In this document: one piece after another, positions 1 to 7,980 of the stretch
How positions within the stretch are numbered: the stretch's first letter is position 1
How the letters are laid out: each line of letters starts with the position of its first letter
Source: CAYQLY01 sp964418605
GTDB taxonomy: Bacteria; Bacteroidota; Bacteroidia; Cytophagales; Cyclobacteriaceae
Direction: 5' to 3'
Assembly: GCA_964418605.1 (NCBI GenBank)
Contig: CAYQLY010000017.1
Coordinates: forward strand, 1-30,298
Length of the DNA stretch: 30,298 bases
Translations under genes and position numbers: made by a program
The notes under the pieces: model-generated
The model's input: only the letters and a program-made list of their open reading frames with translations
Databases searched by the model: none
Told to the model about the DNA's origin: nothing

Positions 1-1
1 T

Positions 2-166
2 ACCAAAGATCATCTGAAAATCATGGATGTGGTCATAGCCATGCTGGATAAATACTTGAGCGATTGGGATGAATGGCCTAAGCTTCGCCGTCGCCTTACT
101 AATATGGGTAATCATTTAAATCGCCTCACGGCTTGGGTAGGCATTTTCCGTAAACGCAAGAACTAA
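2..166 (+). CDS. C-terminal fragment of an unidentified protein (5' end outside window)
   Basis: An open frame runs from the window edge to a TAA at 164-166 and gives 54 residues. They are rich in Trp, Arg and Leu and end in a basic tail (FRKRKN). I do not recognise the family. Codon choice (CTG, ATC, CGC, CGT) is visibly richer in G and C than in most neighbours, which can mark a well-expressed gene in AT-rich Bacteroidota. A strong intrinsic terminator follows 22 bp downstream, so this is the last gene of its transcript. The frame choice rests on the single uninterrupted frame and the terminator placement. Confidence 0.6.
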   Translation, partial: TKDHLKIMDVVIAMLDKYLSDWDEWPKLRRRLTNMGNHLNRLTAWVGIFRKRKN

Positions 167-187
167 ATTACAACATAATCTCCTTTG

Positions 188-224
188 AAAACCCCAGAAA
201 TGCCAAACGTTTCTGGGGTTTTTT
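188..224 (+). terminator. Rho-independent terminator of the left-edge gene
   Basis: A 13-bp perfect stem (AAAACCCCAGAAA at 188-200 paired with TTTCTGGGGTTTT at 210-222) encloses a 9-nt loop and runs into a T tract. It lies 22 bp after the stop at 166 and isolates the left-edge gene from the operon starting at 367. Confidence 0.9.
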
Positions 225-267
225 ATTGTTTAAATCAACAATCTAATAGGTTAAACGATGCTCTAAG

Positions 268-287
268 TAGACCATCCGTCTGGTCTA
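268..287. promoter_or_regulatory. Inverted repeat resembling a TetR-family operator
   Basis: TAGACCA (268-274), a 6-nt centre and TGGTCTA (281-287) form a perfect 7-bp-arm inverted repeat in the intergenic space between the terminator and the gene at 367. AGACC...GGTCT dyads of about this length are typical of TetR/AcrR-type operators (family knowledge). No TetR gene is in the window, so the binding protein is unknown and an operator role is inference. Confidence 0.45.
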
Positions 288-305
288 TAATTTAATATAC
301 TCTTT

Positions 306-327
306 TACTAGCATCCAAGTGCTAGTA
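306..327. promoter_or_regulatory. Second inverted repeat upstream of the YqjE-like/ccmF operon
   Basis: TACTAGCA (306-313), a 6-nt spacer and TGCTAGTA (320-327) form a perfect 8-bp-arm dyad, followed by TTTTAATA. It lies about 39 bp centre to centre from the dyad at 268-287 and has the same 6-nt spacer, so it may be a second protein-binding site. A weak hairpin terminator is the alternative, because a short T run follows. An AT-rich -7-like box (TATATTTA, 334-341) lies between it and the gene. Confidence 0.4.
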
Positions 328-366
328 TTTTAATATATTTAATTCGAAATTACACCGATTTTAAAA

Positions 367-726
367 ATGAGTAAAAGTATTTTAGATTTATTTGGTATTG
401 GCGATCTGCTAAAAGGCATACGATCATCCATAGAGTCAACCATCACTACATTGAAAGAGCGCGTCACAGAGCGTGTTAATGCATTTATCGCACGTGTAGT
501 TATACTGCTTTTTGTGTTTGCTTTTTTCTTGTTTTCTGTCTTATTCCTAAGCATAGGAGCTGCTGTTTACCTTAATCATTGGTTAGGGTGTATATATAGT
601 GGTTATTTGCTTGTGGGTGGTTTCTATTTTGTGACGACTTTGATTTTCTTTTTATTGCGTAAACCAATAGCTAATCGTCTAGCTAAACGTGCGCATAAAA
701 AAACAAAAGATAACTCAAGCAACTAA
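367..726 (+). CDS. YqjE/putative holin-3_6-like membrane protein (DUF1469-type)
   Basis: The product is 119 residues. A polar, helix-forming N-terminus (about 1-42) is followed by two long hydrophobic segments (about 43-66 and 73-96) and a basic C-terminal tail ending KKTKDNSSN. This layout matches the YqjE family often named phage holin 3_6, which in most bacteria is a chromosomal envelope or stress protein rather than a phage lysis gene. No other phage genes are nearby. The ATG at 367 is the first start after two inverted repeats and lies about 140 bp after the upstream terminator, so this is probably the first gene of the operon leading into the haem lyase. The family call rests on architecture only. 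Confidence 0.65.
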   Translation: MSKSILDLFGIGDLLKGIRSSIESTITTLKERVTERVNAFIARVVILLFVFAFFLFSVLFLSIGAAVYLNHWLGCIYSGYLLVGGFYFVTTLIFFLLRKPIANRLAKRAHKKTKDNSSN

Positions 727-730
727 ATCT

Positions 731-1054
731 ATGGATGAGCTGTATGATGAAATAGATATGATGGATAGTCATCAAGAGAAAGCACACCGCTTGGGTAAAG
801 TTTTATTAATTGCCGGAGGTGTTGCTGTGGTAACGTATATAGTTATTAGTGGATTATCAAAAAAGAAAAAAAGAAAAAAAGCTCAGGACGAACAACAAGC
901 TAAAGAAGTTGTTGTAAAACAAGCGGAAGAATCCGAGCTGTTTAAAAGTATTAAAGAACACATCACGACTTTTTTACTAGGCTTAGCCAAACAAAAGCTC
1001 AATGATTTGATGCGCGTACTAAAGACGCCGCGTAGCGAAGATGTTAAAAAATAA
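731..1054 (+). CDS. Small one-span membrane protein with a charged coiled C-terminus
   Basis: The product is 107 residues. An acidic N-terminus (MDELYDEIDMMDSH) leads to one hydrophobic helix at about 22-41, then a strongly basic stretch (KKKKRKK) and a charged helical tail. The basic patch after the helix suggests an Nout-Cin topology. I chose the ATG at 731, 4 bp after the upstream stop. An in-frame GTG at 689 would overlap the previous gene by 38 bp and add only a Lys/Gln-rich extension. Partnering of a YqjE-like protein with a YtxH/DUF883-like small membrane protein is common, but this one is too divergent for me to assign to a family. Confidence 0.7.
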   Translation: MDELYDEIDMMDSHQEKAHRLGKVLLIAGGVAVVTYIVISGLSKKKKRKKAQDEQQAKEVVVKQAEESELFKSIKEHITTFLLGLAKQKLNDLMRVLKTPRSEDVKK

Positions 1055-1065
1055 GTAATGAAATT

Positions 1066-3585
1066 ATGCTACATAGTGCAATAGGCCAAATAGGTCATTT
1101 ATTAATTATTAGTGCATTTGTATCAGCACTCGTAGGCGCGTTTGCTTACTATCGTTCTTCTGCTAATGAGATGGAAGAGCAAAAATGGAAAGGCTTTGCA
1201 CGGTATCTGTTTTTCTTTCATGCGCTATGCATTTTTGGTATAGTAGCTACGTTATTTACCATTATTTACAAGCATTACTTTGAATATTACTATGCGTGGA
1301 GTCACTCTTCGCGAAGTTTACCCATTCATTACATGATTTCATGTTTTTGGGAAGGACAAGAAGGAAGTTTTTTGCTTTGGTTATTTTGGCATGCTTGCCT
1401 AGGTATTATACTTATTTTTTTTAGTAAAAAATGGGAGTCATCGGTGATGACTATTTTTTTACTTGTTCAAGCTTTTCTTTCATCCATGATTTTAGGTGTC
1501 GTGTTTGGTAATATAAAAATTGGAAGTTCTCCTTTTATATTGCTACGTGATGCCATGGGAGATATCCCTGTTTTTCAGTCTAATCCAAATTTTGTTCCTA
1601 TGGATGGCAAAGGCCTTAATCTTCTTCTTCAAAATTATTGGATGGTCATACACCCCCCTACGCTTTTTTTAGGATTTGCTTTAACATTAATTCCTTTTGC
1701 ATTTTGTATAGCCGGACTATGGAAGGGCTCATTGAAAGAATGGGTGCGTATGGCTTTGCCTTGGAATCTTGTAGCAGGATTGATTTTAGGTATCGGTATT
1801 TTAATGGGCTCTTATTGGGCCTATGAGACACTTAATTTTGGAGGATATTGGAATTGGGACCCTGTGGAAAACTCCGTGTATATTCCTTGGGTTGTTCTCA
1901 TCGCAAGTATTCATGCAATGCTTATTTTTAATAAAAATGGCACAGCTCTTAAATATACCATTGTTCTTGTTGTGTTAACATTTTTACTCGTTTTGTATTC
2001 TACATTTTTAACTCGCAGTGGTATTCTTGGTGAATCATCGGTACATTCTTTTACCGATCTTGGATTATCAGGCCAGTTAATGATATATCTGTTTTTCTTT
2101 GTAGCACTGTCTTTATTTTTAATTGCTCGTTCATGGAAGAAAATACCAAACTCATCAAGCTCAACATCTGTATATACGGCCGATTTTTGGGTATTAGCTG
2201 GTGCCACCATTCTTTGTTTGGGCGCCTTTCAAGTTATTTTACCAACATCTATTCCTGTATATAATGCGCTATTTCGTTTCTTGGGAGGAGCTTCAAAATT
2301 AGCCCCACCAGTAGATGCTATCTCATTTTATAGCCGATACCAAACTTTCGTAGCGGCGCTTATCACATTATTTTCAGCTACGGCGCAGTTTTTTTGGTGG
2401 AAAAAAATAGACAAAAAAACAGCATGGAATATATTTTATATTCCTGTTATTATCACGTTGATAGCTTCTACGGTTTGTATTTTGATAACACAAATTACAA
2501 ATGGAATGTATATTTTTTTAATAACATGTTGTATTTATTCTATAGTGTCTAATGCTAAGTTAATGTGGGATGTTTTAAAACTTAATCCAAGAGTGAGTGG
2601 AGGCGCATTAGCGCATATTGGTATTGCATTAATGATTATAGGTATATTATTTTCATCAGGTTATTCTAAAGTTCTTTCTCAGAATCGGTCAGGAATGATG
2701 TATTCAAGTGAGTTGTCAGAAGAAATTAACCGTGATAATCTTTTGCTGTTTATTCATACGCCTGTTGCAATGGAAAATTATACATTGACGTATAAAGGTC
2801 AATATGTTCGTATTAAAACAGTGCCTGGTTATGTTAGCAGATCAAGTCTATGGATTATTCCAGGATCAAATCAGGCTTTAGTAAAAAAAGATATTAAAGT
2901 AGATGAAAAAATATACTATAAGCAAGGAGATAGAGTTGAATTTAAGTCCGAAAACGTTTATTATCAGGTGGAGTATCGGGAAAATAATGGAAAGGTGTTT
3001 ACATTATTTCCGCGTGCACAAATCAACCCATCTATGGGGCTTATTGCCTCACCTGATATTCAAAAATTTTTAGCAAAAGATTTGTACACACATGTTTCTG
3101 CTGTTATTCCACCCGATGAGGAACGAAAGTGGAATACATCAAAACAGTTTTCACTAATGAAAGATAGTGTCTTTAAATTAGATCCTTATGCGATTAAATT
3201 AAAAGCAGTAGAACGACTATTTTCCGTGCCTGGTGTTCAACTTAATGATGGTGACGTGGCTATAAAAGTTGTATTGGAAACAGTTCTTATGCCAACAGGT
3301 TTTGTGGAAGAAATAGATTGTTTTTTTGTTATACGAAACAATACACCTGAATCACTGCCTGAAATAAGCTCAGATCTTGGGCTTCGTGTTCAACTACTCA
3401 CGATTAATCCTAAAAATGGGTTGTTTACATTTGATGGTCGTATAGGTCAACGTGATTATGTGATTTTGAAAGTAGTAGAAAAACCTTTGATTAATATATT
3501 ATGGCTTGGAACGATAGTGATGAGTATAGGTTTTGTGATAGCTATTCGAAGAAGGTATAGTGATTTGAAAAAAAATAGTGGCTAA
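1066..3585 (+). CDS. ccmF: Cytochrome c haem lyase CcmF/CcsA-type
   Basis: This 839-residue polytopic inner-membrane protein attaches haem to apocytochrome c. It carries the WEGQEGSFLLW segment (95-105), the conserved H196 in VIHPPTL and the tryptophan-rich haem-binding WWD motif FGGYWNWDPVEN (258-269), followed by LTRSG, as in CcmF/NrfE. A large extracytoplasmic domain (about 535-800) and a final C-terminal membrane helix complete the family layout. The length suits Bacteroidota CcmF proteins, which are longer than the enterobacterial form. It starts 11 bp after the small membrane gene and overlaps the next gene by 8 bp, so the set is probably co-transcribed. CcmE, CcmC and the Ccm ABC transporter are not in the window. 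Confidence 0.93.
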   Translation: MLHSAIGQIGHLLIISAFVSALVGAFAYYRSSANEMEEQKWKGFARYLFFFHALCIFGIVATLFTIIYKHYFEYYYAWSHSSRSLPIHYMISCFWEGQEGSFLLWLFWHACLGIILIFFSKKWESSVMTIFLLVQAFLSSMILGVVFGNIKIGSSPFILLRDAMGDIPVFQSNPNFVPMDGKGLNLLLQNYWMVIHPPTLFLGFALTLIPFAFCIAGLWKGSLKEWVRMALPWNLVAGLILGIGILMGSYWAYETLNFGGYWNWDPVENSVYIPWVVLIASIHAMLIFNKNGTALKYTIVLVVLTFLLVLYSTFLTRSGILGESSVHSFTDLGLSGQLMIYLFFFVALSLFLIARSWKKIPNSSSSTSVYTADFWVLAGATILCLGAFQVILPTSIPVYNALFRFLGGASKLAPPVDAISFYSRYQTFVAALITLFSATAQFFWWKKIDKKTAWNIFYIPVIITLIASTVCILITQITNGMYIFLITCCIYSIVSNAKLMWDVLKLNPRVSGGALAHIGIALMIIGILFSSGYSKVLSQNRSGMMYSSELSEEINRDNLLLFIHTPVAMENYTLTYKGQYVRIKTVPGYVSRSSLWIIPGSNQALVKKDIKVDEKIYYKQGDRVEFKSENVYYQVEYRENNGKVFTLFPRAQINPSMGLIASPDIQKFLAKDLYTHVSAVIPPDEERKWNTSKQFSLMKDSVFKLDPYAIKLKAVERLFSVPGVQLNDGDVAIKVVLETVLMPTGFVEEIDCFFVIRNNTPESLPEISSDLGLRVQLLTINPKNGLFTFDGRIGQRDYVILKVVEKPLINILWLGTIVMSIGFVIAIRRRYSDLKKNSG

Positions 3586-4363
3586 TTATTTTAACATATC
3601 TTTTATTGGTTCTGGGAATGTTGCCTGGCATTTGGCGCAAGCTTGTGAGGATGCAGGTCATTCGGTAGGCGAGGTGTATAGCAGAACAATTAAAAATGCA
3701 AAAGCATTGTGTGAACAACTCTACGATAGTGCACCAACAGATCATTTAGATTTCTCTGAAAGCAAATCCAGTATTTTTATACTCGCTGTTCCTGATAAAT
3801 TTATTCCATATATTGCCGAAAGAATAAATTTGCCAGTCGAAAGTATTTTAGTGCACACATCAGGAAGCGAACCTATTGAAAGCATTCGTTCAATGAACTC
3901 ACGTGCAGGTGTTTTTTATCCTGTGCAAACATTTTCTAAAAAAAGAAAAATTAATTTCAATGAAGTGCCTATTTGTATCGAAGCAGAAGAAAAAGGAGTA
4001 GAAAAAATATTGGTTAGTTTAGCAAAGACATTAACACGAAATGTACACTTATTAGATAGTCACCAGCGAAAAGTAGTGCATATTAGTGCCATATTTGCTA
4101 ATAATTTTACAAATCATTTACTTGCTATTTCTAAAGGATTGGTTGAGTCCGTAGAAATTGATTTTAATTTATTAAAACCATTGCTGATTGAAACTATTCA
4201 AAAAAGTTTGCAGTTGGAGCCTGAGCACGCACAAACAGGACCAGCGATTCGTCAAGATTTTAAAACAATTCAATCACATCTCGAGCTTTTAAAAGATGAG
4301 CCTTTCCTTCAAGAGTTGTATAAACTTTTATCTGAAGATATTATTCGAATGCATCAAGGATAA
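3578..4363 (+). CDS. DUF2520 Rossmann-fold oxidoreductase-like protein
   Basis: The product is 261 residues. The N-terminus has a dinucleotide-binding GSGNVA motif (residues 11-16), then the FILAVPD and VHTSGS segments. The second half is an all-helical domain containing HISAIFANNFTNH and ending in the EPEHAQTGPAIRQD region. This is the DUF2520 family, related to pyrroline-5-carboxylate and NADP-reductase-like folds; its substrate is not established. The start is GTG, overlapping the end of ccmF by 8 bp (translational coupling likely), and no ATG is available until well past the Rossmann motif. It converges with the minus-strand gene ending at 4386. The family call is confident, the reaction unknown. 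Confidence 0.85.
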   Translation: MANYFNISFIGSGNVAWHLAQACEDAGHSVGEVYSRTIKNAKALCEQLYDSAPTDHLDFSESKSSIFILAVPDKFIPYIAERINLPVESILVHTSGSEPIESIRSMNSRAGVFYPVQTFSKKRKINFNEVPICIEAEEKGVEKILVSLAKTLTRNVHLLDSHQRKVVHISAIFANNFTNHLLAISKGLVESVEIDFNLLKPLLIETIQKSLQLEPEHAQTGPAIRQDFKTIQSHLELLKDEPFLQELYKLLSEDIIRMHQG

Positions 4364-4385
4364 AAAGTGTGCCTGAGTATAGCTG

Positions 4386-5366
4386 TTAATATATTTTATC
4401 AAGTACTTCTTTTTCAAATAAATCCAGCATGTATCCTTTTTTCTCTGTACCATTAGGTCGATCGTATAAAATGGATGTGCATGCTCCGATTCCTATGACT
4501 TTTAAAATGGTTTTATTTTTTCTTTTTATAAAAACCAGATCTGCCATAGCACACTCACATATTTCTTCGTTTTTTGTGTTTCGTAGCCTGAATCGATATA
4601 AAAAATCCGTAGAAGGTGGTATATAAAAGGTGTCCACAATAGGTATTTCTTTTTTGTATATGGTGTCTATTTTTTTAAAATGCGAACTACTATCCCATGT
4701 ATAAATAGTATCTGCATAAGTATGATAGCCTGCAATATGAACCCATTCTGTATCGCTATAAAATACAATTGGTTTTTTATATTTACTGCTAAAGTTAAAT
4801 GAAAAAACAGGATTGTTACAGTTGTTTTTTAAAGCATTTATTTTTTCAATAAAGACTTCTTTTGAAAAAGGTAATTCATATTCTTGGTGAAGAATATAGT
4901 AATCATGTTTTTTTTGACTTGTAGCAATAAAGCTTGTAATTGATACAAATGAAATAATATAAATAAAAAATGGTTTAATCGAATACGTTTGATAAGAAAA
5001 GCGATCAATATAAATATAAGTAAATGGGATTCCAATTAATCCTATTAGATCTGTATAATCTACTACACGGTGAAGATGAAGAGAAAATGAATTATTAATA
5101 AAATAAACAAAAGAATTAGCATAAATGGATTTCCAAAAAATAAAGGCAAGAGCAATAAATACACATATAAATTTTCGATGAGAAAAGAAAAGAACTTGAA
5201 AAAATAAAGCAAAAGCAATAATTCCTGCTATATCTGAAAGCTTACCTGTAACCCAACTAGGAAAAGTAAACTTTAAATATAAATCATTAATTATTAGAAC
5301 TCCCAGGCTCGTCAAGAAAACAGGTGATAAAAGAAGAGAGAAACGGTGTTGTGATGGGTATATCAT
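4386..5366 (-). CDS. Orphan polytopic membrane protein with a TGKLSDIAG motif
   Basis: The product is 326 residues. About five hydrophobic segments fill the first 150 residues, with a conserved-looking motif between the first two (FPSWVTGKLSDIAG, about 36-49). A Tyr/Asp-rich soluble C-terminal domain of about 170 residues follows, probably outside the membrane, with several Cys (CNN, CECAM, GACTS). The function is unknown to me. It begins 4 bp after the stop of the secreted vWA gene at 5371, so the two are almost certainly co-transcribed and may work together at the cell surface. Base composition is very AT-rich. Confidence 0.75.
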   Translation of the reverse strand: MIYPSQHRFSLLLSPVFLTSLGVLIINDLYLKFTFPSWVTGKLSDIAGIIAFALFFQVLFFSHRKFICVFIALAFIFWKSIYANSFVYFINNSFSLHLHRVVDYTDLIGLIGIPFTYIYIDRFSYQTYSIKPFFIYIISFVSITSFIATSQKKHDYYILHQEYELPFSKEVFIEKINALKNNCNNPVFSFNFSSKYKKPIVFYSDTEWVHIAGYHTYADTIYTWDSSSHFKKIDTIYKKEIPIVDTFYIPPSTDFLYRFRLRNTKNEEICECAMADLVFIKRKNKTILKVIGIGACTSILYDRPNGTEKKGYMLDLFEKEVLDKIY

Positions 5367-5370
5367 ATCT

Positions 5371-7107
5371 TTATTTTAATTCGTTAAACAGAATAGATTG
5401 TATATTTTTTCTTGTAATATAATAATAATAGCCTTTTCCCCATAAGGCTATTTTTTTTAATAGGTCTGTTTCTTTGTTTTTTTCTTTTTTTCCAAAATAA
5501 AAAACAGACAGTGTAATACCAGCATAGATGTGTGATTCAATTATTTCTTTCTGTTTTTGATCAATATTAAATAACCCATCTGTAAATAGAATTACTTTAT
5601 TAGTTGCATTGGTTTCAAAATTTTTCCATGCCATCTCTAGTGCAACAGGTAAGGCTTTGTTAATGTCTGTTTTCCCAGCTGCTTTTAATAGGGTAATTGT
5701 TTTTTTGATTTTTGATGATTTTTTACCAGGCATTTTATTGATGTAGACGATTGGATTATCGGCGTATGTAACAACAGTCAGGTAATCTGTAGGTCGTAGT
5801 AGAGAGGCTAACCAGTAGATGGTTTCTTTTATCAGTGGTAGTTTTTCTGCTTCATTCATTGAGGCAGAGACATCTACTAAAATGGTTAAATTAATAGGAT
5901 CTGCATCGCCAAACTGTGCTGTAGTTGGATCAATTGGGTCTTCAAATTCAGGAATTAGTGCCTTAAATGGATCATAAAGTATGGTGTGTTTTAAGATAGG
6001 GCCATCGAAAACTCGAATGTCTTCATTGTAGTCTTTAACAAGCTCATTGATCGAGCGAATCAAGTCTTTGGTGGTATTTTGGCGTTTTAGTAAAGTAGAG
6101 GAATCTGATGAAGCAAGATTGTCATAGAGTTTTAGAAGGTGCTCTATTTTATAATCAACATTATCCAAGTGTTGATAAAACCCGGCAGACAAACAACATT
6201 CCCCGTTGTTGTGGTATACATCTAAATACTGGATCCATTTTTTAATACTATCGTTTGTTTTTAGATAATTAATTGTATTTGGAAGATTATTTTTATACGC
6301 TTTTATAGATAGTAGATCGCGATTTTGTTCTTTTTTAACAGATGTATGTTTTAATTCGATAAACAAACGTTTCCATGCTGCTATTTGAGATGCTTCACCG
6401 GCATAGATATTTTTTAATGGCAGAAGCGATTTACTTTCTTTTTTTATAAGATCTTTGAATGCATCCTGAATAAATAATTCCATTTTTATTGCGAAGTCTG
6501 CATACTCAGTACTGATCTTTTCAGCCTGTATAAGAAGAGCAGATGCTTTTTTATACTTATCGATACGATCTTCAATATATACTCTGTCAACTAAGTAGGT
6601 ATTGATAGAGTCTATTAGGTTATTAGCACGCTTTAGGATTTGACTCCCTTGTTCAACATAGTCGCTCAGCTGGTTTGCATATGTTTTTAAAAGAGTTCGG
6701 TCTTCTTCGTTGCGTGGATTGATAAATAAATCAAGGGATGAAAAAAAAGTATATGCCTTTCTTCTTTTTTTAAGAGACGCTGAATTTTTGAAAAACAAAC
6801 TCAGGTTACAACAATATGTTGCTGTCCATGGCCAATAATAATAATAGTTATCATCATCATCTTTAACAAATGGACTTTCAAGGGGTTGAGTACTCAAATT
6901 TTTTATTTCTTTTTGCTGGATTTCTACTAGTTGAGAGTTGAACTCTTCAAAAACAAATTCTGCTGCAAGTGTCATGGAGTGTTTTTCCGTATTTATTATC
7001 TCGATGTATTGATTAAGCCATTCACTGATATCTCTTTCACGGGAAGATTGTGCTGTGGCGATAACAGCATAAAAGAATAGGCTAAGAGAAAAGAGTATTG
7101 TTTTCAT
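5371..7107 (-). CDS. Secreted von Willebrand factor A domain protein
   Basis: The product is 578 residues. An N-terminal signal peptide has a hydrophobic core at about 4-18 and likely cleavage after ATA at about residue 19. A long, mostly helical region (25-360) of unknown family contains an acidic DDDD-YYYY stretch near 83-91. The C-terminus is a vWA domain (about 405-578) with an intact metal-ion adhesion site: D412, S414 and S416 in DVSAS, T480 in GKTDI and D510 in FTDG. vWA domains mediate metal-dependent protein binding. The neighbouring membrane protein, 4 bp downstream, is the obvious candidate partner (inference). The gene is divergent from the CPBP locus, with 204 bp between them. 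Confidence 0.88.
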   Translation of the reverse strand: MKTILFSLSLFFYAVIATAQSSRERDISEWLNQYIEIINTEKHSMTLAAEFVFEEFNSQLVEIQQKEIKNLSTQPLESPFVKDDDDNYYYYWPWTATYCCNLSLFFKNSASLKKRRKAYTFFSSLDLFINPRNEEDRTLLKTYANQLSDYVEQGSQILKRANNLIDSINTYLVDRVYIEDRIDKYKKASALLIQAEKISTEYADFAIKMELFIQDAFKDLIKKESKSLLPLKNIYAGEASQIAAWKRLFIELKHTSVKKEQNRDLLSIKAYKNNLPNTINYLKTNDSIKKWIQYLDVYHNNGECCLSAGFYQHLDNVDYKIEHLLKLYDNLASSDSSTLLKRQNTTKDLIRSINELVKDYNEDIRVFDGPILKHTILYDPFKALIPEFEDPIDPTTAQFGDADPINLTILVDVSASMNEAEKLPLIKETIYWLASLLRPTDYLTVVTYADNPIVYINKMPGKKSSKIKKTITLLKAAGKTDINKALPVALEMAWKNFETNATNKVILFTDGLFNIDQKQKEIIESHIYAGITLSVFYFGKKEKNKETDLLKKIALWGKGYYYYITRKNIQSILFNELK

Positions 7108-7145
7108 TCTTAATGTTAAAAATAGTAATTAGAAAAAACATATAG

Positions 7146-7163
7146 CATGTAACTGAATACATG
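7146..7163. promoter_or_regulatory. Short inverted repeat upstream of the vWA gene
   Basis: CATGTA, a 6-nt spacer and TACATG form a short perfect dyad 39 bp upstream of the vWA start codon. It could be a regulator site, but 6-bp arms in AT-rich DNA can arise by chance. Confidence 0.2.
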
Positions 7164-7224
7164 TTCTTTTTCTATAAAATACCATTTTGTATCATTAATA
7201 CACAATTACTATTAAAATGTTCAT

Positions 7225-7305
7225 ATTCAAATAAAAAAATCAAAAAATACTTGTTTTTGAGGATTAATATTGTATGTTTAGCCCATTCTTAAAACTTTAG
7301 ATTTA
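7225..7305 (+). promoter_or_regulatory. Shared upstream block, copy A (before first CPBP gene)
   Basis: This block matches 9484-9565. The distal 37 nt (7225-7261 versus 9484-9520) differ at one position, and the proximal 27 nt (7279-7305 versus 9539-9565) differ at two. A more variable 17-18 nt stretch separates them. The distal part holds a perfect inverted repeat TCAAAAA-N7-TTTTTGA at 7240-7260. A TTG at 7251-7253 followed after 19 nt by TATGTTTA (7273-7280) resembles a Bacteroidota -33/-7 promoter, so the dyad would overlap the -33 region. The proximal part would then be the 5' leader, ending 6 nt before the ATG at 7312. Confidence 0.75.
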
Positions 7306-7311
7306 GTGTAA

Positions 7312-7980
7312 ATGAAATCATTCTTAAAAGTTATATATGCATTAAGTGTTGTTATAGTTATCTCCGTCATAGGCTATGATTATCTTATACGCGAACTAAA
7401 GTTTGTTTTTATAAATTTATCCTATTCAAATAGTAGAAGTATTGTTTTGGCTAAGTTATTTATTTTACCTATTTTAACAGGTTTAATTTTAGCGATAAGC
7501 CATCAACTTGCTCCTTCCTATTCATTAAAAAACATATTGCATCTACAGTTTCTAAAATGGAAACACGTAGTGAAATGGATTTTAATACTTGTTGTTTATT
7601 TAGGCATTTATACTTTTCTTGCTTGGGGTTCTCTTCCAAAGTATATTTTTCATGAAGATCGATCGATACAAACATTGGTTTTTTACTTTATGGCAACGTG
7701 TTTACTTGTTCCTTTTTTTGAGGAAATAACCTGTAGAGGATTTTTATTCAAAGCATTAGAAATTGCAAAAATGGATCTTTTCTGGGTTGTTATTATAGTA
7801 ACTTTTGTTTTTGCTTTTGCACATGGCCCCAACGGATTATTTTTATTACCTGTTTCATTTATTTATACGTATGCTCGATACAAAACTAATTCGACAGCCT
7901 TGTCTATTTTGTTGCATTTTTTGAATAATTTCATTGTTTTTATAATACAGATTTATTTATTGTTTAACACACAAGTGTGA
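7312..7980 (+). CDS. CPBP family intramembrane metalloprotease 1 (type A)
   Basis: This 222-residue, strongly hydrophobic protein has about six membrane spans. The three CPBP (Abi/CAAX-like) motifs are intact: EEITCR with E137, E138 and R142; FAFAH with H171; HFLNN with H202 and N206. These residues build the glutamate/histidine metal site of this intramembrane protease family. Family members serve as bacteriocin self-immunity proteins in lactic acid bacteria or trim membrane peptides. The gene is first in its operon behind the shared upstream block and overlaps the next CPBP gene. Similarity to the gene at 10028, seen by eye (KWxxxxKW before the catalytic motif, then EExxxRGFxFK), suggests the two are paralogues. 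The substrate is inferred to be the GG-leader peptide or its target. Confidence 0.88.
   Translation: MKSFLKVIYALSVVIVISVIGYDYLIRELKFVFINLSYSNSRSIVLAKLFILPILTGLILAISHQLAPSYSLKNILHLQFLKWKHVVKWILILVVYLGIYTFLAWGSLPKYIFHEDRSIQTLVFYFMATCLLVPFFEEITCRGFLFKALEIAKMDLFWVVIIVTFVFAFAHGPNGLFLLPVSFIYTYARYKTNSTALSILLHFLNNFIVFIIQIYLLFNTQV

Noticed and set aside
367..726. Phage holin, hence a prophage remnant
   Set aside because: The holin-3_6 name covers chromosomal YqjE-like proteins; no endolysin, integrase or structural phage gene is near.
689..730. GTG start giving a 38-bp overlap of the second gene with the YqjE-like gene
   Set aside because: The ATG at 731 sits 4 bp after the upstream stop and gives a cleaner N-terminus; the extension is low-complexity Lys/Gln sequence from the other gene's tail.
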